DNA of 64,000 bases from Pohlia nutans (GCA_022496805.1 CM040106.1:2170001-2234000), one strand, 5' to 3'. Positions 21,417-32,330 are shown, counted from the stretch's first letter. Numbers and translations are program-made. Notes: generated by a model from the letters alone, not told the origin.

Positions 21417-22199
21417 CATCTAAATGATCTTCCGATGTTTGACATAGCACACAATGCTGATGAATTTCCTGAATGTCACAGGGTTAAGTAATGTACGCAG
21501 TCAGTAAGTCACAGTGATCAGTAATGTACACAATGAGAATGTCACACGGTTCAGTAAAGTATACCTGGGAAGGTCACAAAAACTAGTCACGATACAAATG
21601 AATATAACAGATTATATTCATAAATGCGCAACATCTGTATTACGGGGTCCTGTAGTGAATTACTGAGGTTTGCGCAAAAAAGTTGGATAACCCAGTGTGA
21701 TTGCGGTGGTGCACACAGGATGACGAAGAGAACCACGAGGAGCCTGCAGCAAAAAGGAAGCGGGAAGCACGAGCTGATGGATGTTGGATGTATATATTGG
21801 TGAGGAATAAGACTGGGTTAGCTAGATAGCATTTCCCTCTAAGGACATGATCGAGGTTTGGTTTTGTATTGAGTCTTTCACTACTAAATACAAGTGAACA
21901 TTGTTGCATTTTCCTAATCAGAGGTATGTGTCTTCCATTGAATCCCACGTATGTGTCTTCTATTGTGTGATTCTGATACAAAATTCTAGTGTGACTCTCA
22001 GTAAGCGAAAACATCACTGTACGCAGTCATAGGGCCACATACATGGCAACAACATTATGACTACCGCGAGTCATGTAATGGTCTCACTCCTTCCGATACT
22101 GTGACTGAAACCAGTTGTATATCCTTTGCACTCTTGTCATACATTACTGGAGGTCTTGGATACACCACTGGCTGCAGTCATAGCTTTAGCTCAAATACA
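21417..22199. other. Non-coding stretch with GTCACA / CAGTAATGTA repeats
   Basis: No gene seen. Short direct motifs (TGTCACAGGGTT, CAGTAATGTA, CAGTCATA) recur irregularly. Confidence 0.4.
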
Positions 22200-22480
22200 A
22201 CTGTACATAGTCATAATCCACGTCAGCCAAAAACATCAATACCAGTCGCATTCCACGTCAGCAACATTATGACCCAAAATATGACTCCACAGTCACATTC
22301 CACGTCAGCCGACAAAATGACAGTATTCACATTCCACGTGTAAGTGACACGTCAGCAAAAATATTACTTCACAGAGGTACATTCCACGTCAGCAGAGAAT
22401 ATGAATCCACAAGTCACGTGCCACGTCGGATGCCACGTTAGAAAATAATATGACTCGCCCGAGTCACATGCGACGTCGGA
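22200..22480 (+). repeat. Degenerate array with ATTCCACGTCAGC core
   Basis: The core (A/T)TTCCACGTCAGC recurs about seven to nine times (for example near 22213, 22252, 22292, 22328 and 22380, then CCACGTCGG and CCACGTTA variants), usually preceded by AATATGAC...CAGTCACA. Spacing is about 35-40 bp. A further copy lies near 22665. ACGT-core motifs can bind plant bZIP factors, but an array this regular is more likely a transposon sub-terminal or satellite repeat. Confidence 0.7.
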
Positions 22481-22873
22481 ATTTTTCCTCAGTTGCTCAG
22501 GCAGCCCCAAAAGTCAAGGACCTGGGGCCGGTCAAGATGGCGGCTGGAGATGCTGATGTGGCACGTACATAGAGCCCAAGTATACGCTTTGAGACGTATA
22601 TATTCTTATGACTTGGTGTCCAAAGCAACTTGTCGGTAACTACGGCACCCTGTTATAGCACGCGTCACATTCAACGTCAGCATAAAATATGACCCGCAGT
22701 CACAACCCTGATTTTATGACTGCGCGCAGTCATAAATGTAGTAATTCTCCCAGTCATAAAAGTACCATTCCGTGCTAATGTGACGTCTCGCCTCCACCTC
22801 CGTCAATGCTGATTGTGAGCTACCAGCGGTTGACGGTCGTGCGGCATGCTTTGAATTCCTCCTCTTCTTCCTT
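22481..22873. other. Non-coding stretch with a perfect 24-bp palindrome
   Basis: No gene seen. A perfect palindrome occupies 22713-22736: arm TTTATGACTGCG followed by its reverse complement. Its core TGACTGC(A/G)(C/G)GCAGTCA echoes the motif at 19.44-19.53 kb. Confidence 0.6.
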
Positions 22874-23854
22874 ACTTCACGAGTTGCTGCTGTATCAGGT
22901 GTTGACACTTAGGGGTTGGAACGGGCTGTCTTACTGGCATTGCCCCGTCTTCCTCCACGTGGTGCTCCCGGGGGAAACTTAGTAGTGTGAGCGGAGAGCG
23001 GAGAGCGTAGAGCGGAGAGCGGAGAGCGACGAGGGGGTGGTGAATGTGCAACCGCTTATTGATGGGCAACCCCAGTGGCATACGATGGCAATCGGAATGG
23101 CTAAACAAACTCGGATGGCTAAACAAACTCGGATGGAGAACACGGATCGGACTTGCCCGTGGAACTTTGGAAACAAGAAGATAAAAGGATACATAAGCAT
23201 TAGTAAAGAAGGAGAAGAGAAGAAGATGAACAATGGTATGCCAAGTGATCAAACCAACTTACTTACAGTGCCTCTTACGTCGTACGATCTTGGAGGGAGG
23301 CTCCTCAGAATCAGATTCCGCGAGGTGAACAGTAGGCTAGGGTTGAGGTATGAGATCCCGCATGGGGCAAAGGATGGCCTCAAAGATCTCCGTGTCCGCC
23401 TCCAAAGCTACAATGTGTCGCTCAAGACACGCACTAGTAGAAGCACCTAGAAGAAAAAAAATGAATAAACAAAACAAAACCACAAGGTTTGATAAAACTA
23501 GACACAGTATTGATGAAATTATTAGCATCTGAAGATGACAATACGAATGGGCTGCAAGGTAATCGATACTTGGACCCATTACATATACGAACAAAGTGCT
23601 TTCCTTCGAAGATCACTCTGAAGCTCTGTTAAGACCACATCTTTTAAGTTTCTTTCCGTTACCTGCATTATGGAAGGGATTATATATATATAACAAAGTA
23701 ACTCAAGCGGTAACGTGAGGTTGTAAACCTGAAGCATTTGGGCTTGAACTTCATCACCTCCGCTTTCTCCAGCCTCAACTCTGGAGCCTGCTTCGCCTGC
23801 TCCACCAGTTTGCCCTCCAGCACCACCGGATTTGCCTTTACCACCAGGGTTCAT
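22874..23854 (-). pseudogene. Small spliced gene with a methyltransferase-like segment
   Basis: Minus strand. ATG 23854 begins a Gly-rich start (MNPGGKGKSGGAGGQTGGAG), and the frame runs to 23579 through VTERNLKDVVLTELQSDLR. After a T-rich tract ending TTCTTCTAG, an exon at 23446-23267 reads RHIVALEADTEIFEAILCPM, has an in-frame TAG, then AESDSEEPPSKIVRRKRH, and ends at a consensus donor GTAAGTAAG. A last exon may end at 22874 (EEDGAMPVRQPVPTPKCQ). The RHI-ALE-D-IF string fits the 'Gly-Ala-Ser ... E-x-D' AdoMet-pocket pattern of class I DNA methyltransferases that I associate with multi-copy genes in early-diverging plants. The catalytic half is absent. Exon 1 may not belong. Confidence 0.35.
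22987..23031 (+). repeat. GAGCGGAGAGC short tandem repeat
   Basis: GAGCGGAGAGCGGAGAGCG-type units repeat over 45 bp in the probable last intron of the minus-strand gene. Related strings occur at 31687-31735 (opposite orientation) and 54736-54762. Confidence 0.7.
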
Positions 23855-23866
23855 TCTCCGAAACAC

Positions 23867-25974
23867 GTACCAAACCCGCCTGCTTTTGGTTGCTTTGGAG
23901 AGACCTTTGGAGAGTAGCTAGAGACAAGAAATTCATGATTTTCATTCAAAGAACAATTTTGTAGTGTATTTTTTTCAATTTTCATTAACATGATTGTCAT
24001 TGTCATTCAATTATCCCAAAATTTATACTAAAAAAGTGTTATTTATCATTTGGAAAAGTCTTTCGTGAGTCATTAAAACCACTGATGACAGAGCTATTCT
24101 AGTGCTTTTGATAGCTCATTGTTTACATTATTGCTTTCATCTTGTACTATGTGTTTTATATACATGTTGGAAACATTGACATATCACTTTCCTCTCTAAT
24201 AACAATTTAAATCAAACATCACATTGAAAATGCTTTGAAAAAAGCACTGAAAAAGCACTGATGACAACTTATGTGGTACGTGTTTCGGAGACTGGACCCA
24301 CCACCTTGCCAAAACATATGGGAATCTCAGGAACTGAGCGACCATCTTCATGCATGAAACAATGCAAACAAACACACAACCAACAAAGCGACCATCTTCA
24401 AGTATTTAGCTTCAAATACCATCTTCACGCAATGACCTTCAAAACCAGACAATGGAGCGTCGCCAAAAAAATGGGATAAGATAACGTGAGGTTGTGTAAT
24501 AGCTCTACATCGGAGAATGGAGGCTCGGTTTTGCAAGTGGACGCTGCAGCGCAAATCATTTCATGTGGGGAGCTCGATTGGGATTAGCCGGGAACGGATC
24601 TACAACGGGGAACGGGAAGGGAACGGGAGGGGAATGGAGGCAGCGGGGAACGGTTTAAGCGATCAGGATAGGGGAGATCGCACAGGAACAGAGGAGCCTA
24701 GATACCCTCCCTGTCCCTATACCCAATACCGGCCCCAACAAACCTGCCCCTGTCCCTATACTCGCCACCCAAAACCGGGCATCAAAAAGTCTAACCCCTA
24801 CATGTACCTACCCTTTGAACACAAGTAGATTCCAGTGTCAAAAGTAGATATTAGCATGCTTAGATGCACATGAGGTGTACATGAGCATATAGCCTACCCA
24901 ACAAAACTGACATAAATGTAGTTGAAGGCCTCTTCAATATAACCAAGAGGTCCCCATCACAAAAGATTTATTGTTATTGGTGCAGAATTTAACCCCTAAA
25001 TGACGCAGGGGGTAAGGGCAAAACATAAATTGGTTATTAAAAATTAATTCTTCAACTTTGATGAAGCTTGGTCCAAAAGAGAAAATGAGGAGCTTGATGT
25101 GTAGTAATTATCCCTATGGCCAAATTTCTAAAAATAGCTTTTTATCTTCTCATAATGAATTTAGAAGCATTTAACTTCAAATATTTATCAACATTTTTTA
25201 CGCTCGGGTAATATTTTACAAATTTTCAAAGTTGCAAGACTACCTATACAAGTCATTGGAATCCCCTTCACCCTTAATCTGCATATTATAGTTGCTCAGT
25301 GAATGTTTCATATTTTAAAATAAAAAATATAATTTTGGGGCATTTTCCTCATATAGTTTATTGTTAAATTGATCTTTCATACTTATTAAAATAAAAATGA
25401 AATTTATGTGATTTTAAGGTTTTTTAAACTTAGACTAATTTTTTAAGGTTTGATAAAACTAGACACTCTATTCTAAAATTTAAAAAGGAGAACATCATTA
25501 CTTTCTCCAAATAGTAAGTTTTCTAACACTAGACAATGTAGAATTTGAAAATTTCTCTCGAGTGGAGTTTAACTTGGATTGACATGATTCAAATTGGATT
25601 ACAAAGTAGACTTCATTCTCTATTTGAAAATATTTTTTAATTTCTGTAAAAAAAAATTCTCTATTTCAGGTAGCTTGTAAAAAAAGGAAAGAGACCATAA
25701 AATGGTTGATCTGTCACTTAGGGGTTAATAGGCTTTCCAAGGTGACTTGGATGGAAATCATCATAGGTTGTATGAGAAAGTTAGAAGGCTTCAACTATGT
25801 TCATGATCCAGTTTCTAAACGCAAAAACGTGAAGGGGCTATAAAAAAAGAATTGAAAATGCTAAACGACAGTAATACAAAACATGAAAGAATGTAAAACT
25901 AGAATTAGTTAAAAATATGAAAAGAGGGAAATGGTGAAGGAATGAGAGAAATAAAATGATCAAGGATTGAGAGA
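23867..25974. other. AT-rich non-coding stretch
   Basis: No supportable gene. AAGGTTTGATAAAACTAGAC occurs at about 25445 and also at about 23484 in the neighbouring gene's intron, marking a small dispersed repeat. 24.5-24.8 kb is locally GC-rich without coding character. Confidence 0.5.
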
Positions 25975-27218
25975 AACTCCATGGCCGCCAATCCCCCGGA
26001 TCCGTGGGATTAAGCACCATGGAGTTTCTCTCTACACAAAACTCCATGGTGCTCAATCCCACGGATCCGTGGGATTCGACACCATAGAGTTTTGTGTTGA
26101 GAAAATCTCGATAAAGGCTAATCCCACGGATCCGTCGAATTAGACACCATGGAGTTTCTCTCTATACAAAATTCCATGGTAGCTAATCCCATGGATTCCG
26201 TGGGATTGGCCACCATAGAGTTTTGTATTGAGAAACTCTCCATAAAGGCTAATCCCACAATTCGTGCGGTTGGCCAGCATGGAGTTTCTCTCTACACAAA
26301 ACTCCATGGTAGCTAGTCCCATGGATTCCGTGGGATTGGCCACCATAGAGTTTTGTATTGAGAAACTCTTCATAAAGATTGATCTCGCAGATCCGTGGGA
26401 TAGGCTAGCATGGAGTTTCTCTCTACACAAAACTCCATAGTAGCTAATCCCTTGGATTCCGTGGGATTGGCCACCGTAGAGTTTTGTATTGAGAAACTCT
26501 CCATAAAGGCTAATCCGTGGAATTGGCCAGCATGGAGTTTCTTTCTACACAAAACTCCATGGTAGCTAATCCCATGGATTCCGTGGGATTGTCCACCATA
26601 GAGTTTTGTATTGAGAAACTCTCCATAAAGTCTTATCCCGCAGATCCGTGGGATTGGCTAGCATGGAGTTTCTCTCTACTCAAAATTCAATGGTAGCTAA
26701 TCCCATGGATTCCGTGGGATTGTCCACCATAGAGTTTTGTATTGAAAAACTCTCCATAAAGGCTTATCCCGCAGATCCGTGGGATTGGCTAGCATGGAGT
26801 TTCTTTCTACTCAAAACTCCATGGTAGCTAATCGCATAGATTCCGTGGGATTGGCCACCATAGAGTGTTGTATTGAGAAACTCTCTATAAAGGCTAATCC
26901 TGCAAATCCGTGGAATTGGCCAGCATGGAGTTTTTTTTCTACACAAAACTCTATGGTAGCTAATCCCGTGGATTCCGTGGGATTGGCTACCATAGAGTTT
27001 TGTATTGAGAAACTCTCCATAAAGGCTAATCCCACTGATCTGTGGGATTGGCCAGTATGGAGTTTCTCTCTATACAAAATTCCATGGTAGCTTATCTCAT
27101 GGATTCCGTGGGATTGACCACCATAGAGTTTTGTATTGAGAAACTCTCCATAAAGGCTAATCTCGCAGATCCGTGGGATAGGCCATCATGGAGTTTCTCT
27201 CTACAAAAAACTCCATGG
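25975..27218. repeat. Fold-back tandem satellite, about 131-bp units, 9-10 copies
   Basis: The landmark GAGAAACTCTCCATAAAGGC recurs at 26230, 26360, 26491, 26613, 26744, 26875, 27007 and 27138 (steps 130, 131, 122, 131, 131, 132, 131). Each unit consists of two near-palindromes. One is AAAACTCCATGGTAGC...ACCATAGAGTTTT, centred on a TGGATTCC core. The other is GAGAAACTC...GAGTTTCTC, centred on a GATCCGTGGGATT core. Monomers therefore alternate in orientation and every unit could fold into two hairpins. The open frames across it on both strands are artefacts of repetition. A tail of the same satellite resumes at 27662-27706, after the inserted MITE. Confidence 0.9.
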
Positions 27219-27661
27219 GGGTCCAAATGAGGTAATAGGAGCCACTAAGGACATGGAAGAGAGTCCTTTTGGAAGTCCTTTTAAAATTTTAATAAAATGT
27301 TTTCATCAAAAACTTCATCAATATCAACAAAATTTGTTCTAAACATTATTCAAAGTTGTCAACAATGATAACTTCTATTTAAAAGATCATCACTTTTAAT
27401 GGAAAAATTCTTAAATCATCTAATTTAAAATTCAACAAAGGACTAAAAAGCACTAGTTACATGAGGTTTTGGGCACTTAATTAAGATGAAATGATGACAT
27501 CCGAAACTATGTAATAGTCAAACATGGCACTATAACATTTATGAAAAACAAAAGCATCTTTATTTTGAAGATACACAATTAATAATGGTCCAAAAAATTA
27601 ATAATGGTCATACAAAGCAGTGGTTACGTCTTAATTGGCTCCTAATACCTCATTTAGACCC
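27219..27661. mobile_element. 443-bp MITE inserted in the satellite
   Basis: The left end is GGGTCCAAATGAGGTAATAG and the right end, read on the other strand, is GGGTCTAAATGAGGTATTAG. The match runs to 25 bp (through GAGCC) with two mismatches. The satellite's CATGG is present on both sides (27214-27218 and 27661-27665), giving a 4-5 bp duplication of the target. Joining the flanks restores a normal satellite unit. The interior is AT-rich and has no ORF. GGG-starting ends resemble Tourist/Harbinger-type MITEs, but the duplication length is not the usual TAA, so the superfamily stays open. Confidence 0.85.
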
Positions 27662-27706
27662 ATGGTAGCTAATCCCATGGATTCCGTGGCATTGGCCACC
27701 ATAGAG
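27662..27706. repeat. Satellite remainder to the right of the MITE
   Basis: ATGGTAGCTAATCCCATGG, then GCCACCATAGAGTT, continues the fold-back satellite unit interrupted at 27218. Confidence 0.85.
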
Positions 27707-27762
27707 TTCTATCTACAGACCCTTTCACAACCGAAGGTCCCCCGCTTCCTACCTCTACCCTT

Positions 27763-30425
27763 ATGTGCAGGATTTGTAAGGCGCCTCCAACTTGCCTTGC
27801 ACTTTGTGTTGCGAAGATTTTCTATGTCCTCAGCAAAGACTCCTCCCAATGTGCGTGCATTCATATCGGTGTCCATAGGCATCCCATCAAAGTTGGCGAC
27901 TGTAGGGATAGTCGCATACGAATCAACGCGTTGATTGAGGAGCACGTCGAAAGAACCCCTCAAGCCACATACAGCAAGATCGTCCTCAAGGCGAGCAAGG
28001 ATCTTCTAGGTGAGTTCTTTCTACACGATGATACTCAAACGCATCGCCTTCTATCGTTAGAGGAACTCAAACCCGTCTTCGACAGCTGTAAAGAATTGAA
28101 CTCACCATACCTTCGTAACAAAGTTACTTCATTCAAGTACTTGCGGAGATTCGGAGTCATGGATGGCATTGCCCGGCTTAGAGATGTTAGTAGTTACGCT
28201 TACACTCAAAGAAATCAATTCCCCAACCAAGGTGATGACACGGACAAGGTCTTCGTCTTTAAGATGTCCGAAGTTGGCTCGGGGAGTGGTGTGGACTTGG
28301 TTCGTCGTATGCAACCCGGCGGTGATCTCGAGGCAGCATAGATCATGTCCGACCATGTCAAGCGAGTCACAGGTTTGACCACCATAGCCGCCCATGTCTA
28401 TGACGCCACCTATCAGCTCGTCATGACGATTGCCTGCTGTGACTTCTAGTCCCAGGATAAAGATGCCCAAGTGCTCTTTTGGCACAATCTCAACCACGTC
28501 ATAGCCCGACACGGAATTTTAAAGGATTCATGGCCGATAGTGCGCAGGCCAACTAGAACGCCGTGCGTATCATCTACGGGTTCGGGGATCCGAAGATTTT
28601 AATGGAGGGCCGCGAGAGGACATGCTTCTTCCATTGGAAGCAGTCATTGGAGAAGCACACCAAACAATATATCAAGCACGATTTGCAGGAACAACACAAG
28701 CATGTCTGCCTCCAGTATCGCAACGCCTCGTCAATGCTAGAGGCAGAGACACGATATTGTGCCATCAAAGCTTGGTAGAGCTCATCGAATTGTACCTCCG
28801 ACGATGGATTGCGACATCTTGATCTCTGGCTTGCGTTTTGGCATTTCCGATATCTTCAGTGGCATGGCTTCATGGAACTGGTTAGTCTTTTACTTCCCTA
28901 GTCTTGTAAGTTCTTCACTTCTTTGACATATTTAGATTTTCACACTCCTCTATTTTCTTTGAACATGAGGATCGCATGTCAGAGTCGGACTTTGCTCAAA
29001 TGCCCTCGTGCAATCTTGCCGAGTCCGTCCACAACAAGTGGCTTCAAACGTCAGGCAACAAAGGCGGCGATTTGTATGTTGCCACCGTGGATGACTACAT
29101 TCGAGCATTCTTGCAAGTGGTGGCCTACCAGTATCAATTCCTCAAGGGGGGCAATGGTGGCAACGGTCCTAGTAAAGAGGAACTGAAACTTCGTAGCGCC
29201 CAACGACGTGCCGAGCGCACTGGTGATCCTACTGTGCTATAGAAGGTCTTATTGGACATGCTCGGAGGCGAGGATTTCTGCACTCGCAATCCGCACCTCG
29301 AGGGCGCCGAGGTATTTGGATCGCAGAAGCGTAGACCCAAAACCCCTATTGGTGCAGATGATGAGACACATCGCCCCGACACCATCAACTTCTCTCGCCC
29401 CCGTCCCGGTAAGAGACTCACTAGATCTAATCCCGTAATTCTACCTACAATTGTCGAAGAGTCTTCCCCAGACGTGCAAGAAGTTCAAGCGCCTCCACCG
29501 TCCGGGCTCGATTTCCATCGAGTCACCGATGTTTAAGAGACCAAGGTTGACGAGTTGCTTTGGCATATAGCCCGTCTCCCTTACAATTCCGGCAAGTCTT
29601 GTTGGGCCATGTATGCGGGTACTAGGAAGAAATGCACGACAAAGCTCGTTACCAACAATCGGAGTGTCGCTTGCCCGACATACTCTGGAGTCAGGGATTT
29701 TTACATAATGCAAAGACGAAAACCTATGAAGTTCTTTTTCTGTCCAGACGACATCGAGCGTTGTGTGAAGGGATTCCGTCGCAAGTGGGTTGTTCCATTT
29801 TCAGACACCCAAGGCAAGCCTCCAATTCCTCCCGTGTGGCCTGTCATGCTTGGTACTAAACTCACTCGCTCGGAGATCATGGCCCTTGAGAATGCAGGAT
29901 TCCAACTTCCCCCTAAAGAGCGCGTCACTCCCACTCGACTCTTCAACAACTCTGCTCACCCACTCGACTTGTCAAGAGTTCGAATTTACGACAACCCTGA
30001 CTACATTCCTCCCACGACGAAATCCAAGGCTACTCAACGCTCTGGCACTGGACCCAACAAAACACAAGCAGAATGTTGGATTTGCTCGAGCCAGGCACGG
30101 AACCGTTTTGAAGTTGATCATGAACTCCCACCCACAATTCGGTTGTGTTATCAGATTGCTGTCCAAACCTCCTCCTACGGATGCCATTTACCAAGTGACG
30201 GTGAGCTCTCACCCAGAGTGTACTTGCGCGGCCTTCAAAGATATGATTATCAAGCTTGGGAGCAAGCGCAATTCCTATCTGAATTGTAAGCATTTGTACT
30301 ACATATTTGTTAAGGTTTCTAACTTAGATCCTGAAGTTAACCTGTTCATACACGCCCCAATCTTTAGTTTCAACGACGTCAAGCTCATCCTTGAAGGTGG
30401 CCTTTTGACACATCCTACCACCTAG
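27763..30425 (+). pseudogene. Broken MuDR-like (MULE) transposase with SWIM zinc finger
   Basis: Domain order fits MULE transposases, which excise and insert the element in the nucleus. The N-terminal zinc-cluster region has CACIHIGVHRHPIKVG (27763 onward). The RNase H-like DDE core has D in HVYDATY (codon 28402), D in FMADSAQAN (codon 28536) and E in EAETRY (codon 28746). After an 89-bp intron come CNLAESVHNKWLQ and a linker. At the C-terminus is a SWIM finger, ECTCAAFKD followed by NCKHLYYIFVKV, at about 30205-30310. Breaks include TAG after ACCDF, a frameshift near 28500, TAG at AQAN, TAG at 28776, stops near 29240 and 29534, and a frameshift near 30090. The catalytic residues survive but the frame does not. 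Terminal repeats were not identified. Confidence 0.8.
28881..28969 (+). other. Predicted intron in the MULE transposase
   Basis: GTTAGT donor after CATGGAACTG and a pyrimidine-rich tract ending AACATGAG. Removing these 89 bp joins HGFMEL to DRMSESDFAQ in frame. Confidence 0.6.
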
Positions 30426-30663
30426 ACTTGTTCCTGGCTTAGGAATACTTTGTCCCTAATGGACGCAGTTGTTTGTTGACCACGTGTGTACTTGCTCTAT
30501 TACTCATGAAAATACAAATATGTACTTCTATACTCTACAAATAATACAAACCATATTCAATGATCTTTATTCTTGTCCAATAATTGCAGTACAATAATTC
30601 TTGCATGTCTCTCACACCGTCCAACTCTAGACTTCCCGCTTTTTAACTACGCCTTCGACGTCC

Positions 30664-31176
30664 CTAGCTCCTTGAAGCACTTGCTGCATGTTCCCTGTTC
30701 GATTTAGGCGGGCTTACTAGATTGGGCCGAAGTAAATCTACATAGCTAATGGTTTGGTCCTTCATCCGTTCTCCCAATGGCAAGGGATGTGGTGATAACC
30801 CTCGCATGCTCTCACAGAATGACAATGGCTGTGAAGAATCCACTGCCTCCGTGACCTCTTCTTGCTTGTGAACCGTGTTGTCCTCATCCTCCACCTCTTC
30901 TCTTTCCTCCACTGCATCTACTTCTCTTGCCACCACATCTTCCTTCTTCAATTTGTCCGCAGATCGTTGCCGCTCGTCCTGCTCCACCCTCCACTTCCAA
31001 GCTTGCATGGACTTTGAGAAGGGTGTCATCACATATTCAGGACAATATTGTTCTACAGCACTTTTTTCATTCCTCTCACATTCTGGCAATGGATTAAATG
31101 GAATATGGGGATCTTCTAAACTTACTATCTCTTCATCCCATCCTAGGCCGTCAAACATGTATCTCTCATCTTCCAT
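30664..31176 (-). CDS. Acidic hypothetical protein (170 residues)
   Basis: ATG 31176 to TAG at 30664, uninterrupted. The N-terminus MEDERYMFDGLGWDEEIVSL is acidic. The middle (SKSMQAWKWRVEQDERQR, then KKEDVVAREVDAVEEREEVE) is highly charged and likely helical. The end is Pro/Ser-rich and basic. No membrane segment, signal peptide or known motif is visible. It lies 240 bp beyond the MULE transposase in opposite orientation, so it could be a second ORF or a captured gene fragment of that element, or an unrelated host ORF. Being open for 170 codons in a window full of decay makes it notable. Confidence 0.4.
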   Translation of the reverse strand: MEDERYMFDGLGWDEEIVSLEDPHIPFNPLPECERNEKSAVEQYCPEYVMTPFSKSMQAWKWRVEQDERQRSADKLKKEDVVAREVDAVEEREEVEDEDNTVHKQEEVTEAVDSSQPLSFCESMRGLSPHPLPLGERMKDQTISYVDLLRPNLVSPPKSNREHAASASRS

Positions 31177-31239
31177 CGCAAACTACTCGTCTATATTCTT
31201 GTTGTGTTTGAATGTAAGGACGTCCTTATATATTGAGTC

Positions 31240-31640
31240 GTGACAACTTTGTCTACCACAATGAATTATTGCTACAGTCCAAGTTGTAGGAATCAAATCA
31301 ACAAGTAGCTAGAACAAAGACAAAATTGATGAGATAAGAATGCGACAACTACGTGCTTTGTCTCTTGTGCCTTGTCCTTTTATTCACTTAGTCTTCAATA
31401 GCATCAATCTTGTTCACTCATTGAAACCTTTCTTGACTTCTTCATTTGCTTTGATTTTATACTTAACCTTTATTTCTCAATTATCTATTTATGTGTCTAT
31501 TTTAAGTAATTAAATTCAATCAAAAGTGTACCAAAAAAAAAGTGGTTGTTTTTTGTGGACCTCATTTCTACGGTAATGGGTCAAAAAATACTATTATTAA
31601 CATGAATCTCGAATATTCTTGGGAATATTCGAATCTTTCA
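31240..31640. other. AT-rich non-coding stretch
   Basis: No gene. It includes GAATATTCTTGGGAATATTC-type inverted sequence near 31611-31632. Confidence 0.4.
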
Positions 31641-31645
31641 AAAGA

Positions 31646-32330
31646 TTATCTTAAAATACTAAAAATATTACTATTTTTAATTGCTGCCCGCTCTACGCTC
31701 TCCAAATTTGCGCTCTCTGCTCTGCGCTCACATAGAAGTGTCGTCCGTGTTCCCGGTTGGGATTTGTTGTCGTCGCGTGCATGTGGGTTGAGGGGTCGCC
31801 TTTCCTGGGTTGTTGAGGGAGGCGTTCTAGTTGATTGTCTACCCGCGTATTTGTCCAGTGCCATCCACATGTGGTTGAGCTTTCGCGACAGGATATTTGC
31901 TTTAGAGTTTTTCCATTCGCTGAATTTCTCAAAGTCTTTCTTCAATTTTCGCGTGGATTGGTTCAGAAGCGACGAGATCTTTGATGTCCAAGGAATGGAG
32001 GTGAGATTTCATTCTGCCGCTATCATCCATTTCATTCAGGGTTATGACAAGATAATCGTTGTGGTAGCAGTCGACGATTGTGACCTTCTCATTGTTGTTC
32101 CACACGAGGAAGGCAAGACATCGTTTCTCACGGTGCTTGAGGTATATATATTTCTTGAACTGGCTCACCCCAAATGTCCAGGCTTCCCCGCAGTCCTTGA
32201 ACTTCCATAGAGATCCGTGGGAGGACTTCATCTCAAGTGGGATGAATAGCTCCGTCTCTAATGGATTCTCAAAGGGCTCCACGTATGGCGTTGTCGAGGA
32301 TTAGTCGTACCCGTCTAACTTAGCCATTGC
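31646..32330 (-). pseudogene. Unrecognised gene remnant next to the palindrome cluster
   Basis: Minus strand. ATGGCTAAGTTAGACGGG (about 32322) opens a frame with TAA after eight codons that continues in frame as PFENPLETELFIPLEMKSSH, LWKFKDCGEAWTFGVSQF, RCLAFLVWNNNEKVTIVDCY and ITLNEMDDSGRMKSH, ending near 31929. A shifted frame continues KKDFEKFSEWKNSKANILSR to about 31646. The first part looks like a compact alpha/beta domain. I do not know the family. Immediately upstream on this strand is the palindrome cluster that also occurs in the intron of the methyltransferase-like gene at 0.5-3 kb. The GAGCGGAGAGC-type string at 31687-31735 links its end to the gene at 22.9-23.9 kb. It may be a different exon set of the same gene family. 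Confidence 0.35.

Noticed and set aside
26140..27230. Long repetitive open frames on both strands across the satellite
   Set aside because: They follow from the 131-bp repeat, have no domain, and are mirror translations of the same palindromic units.
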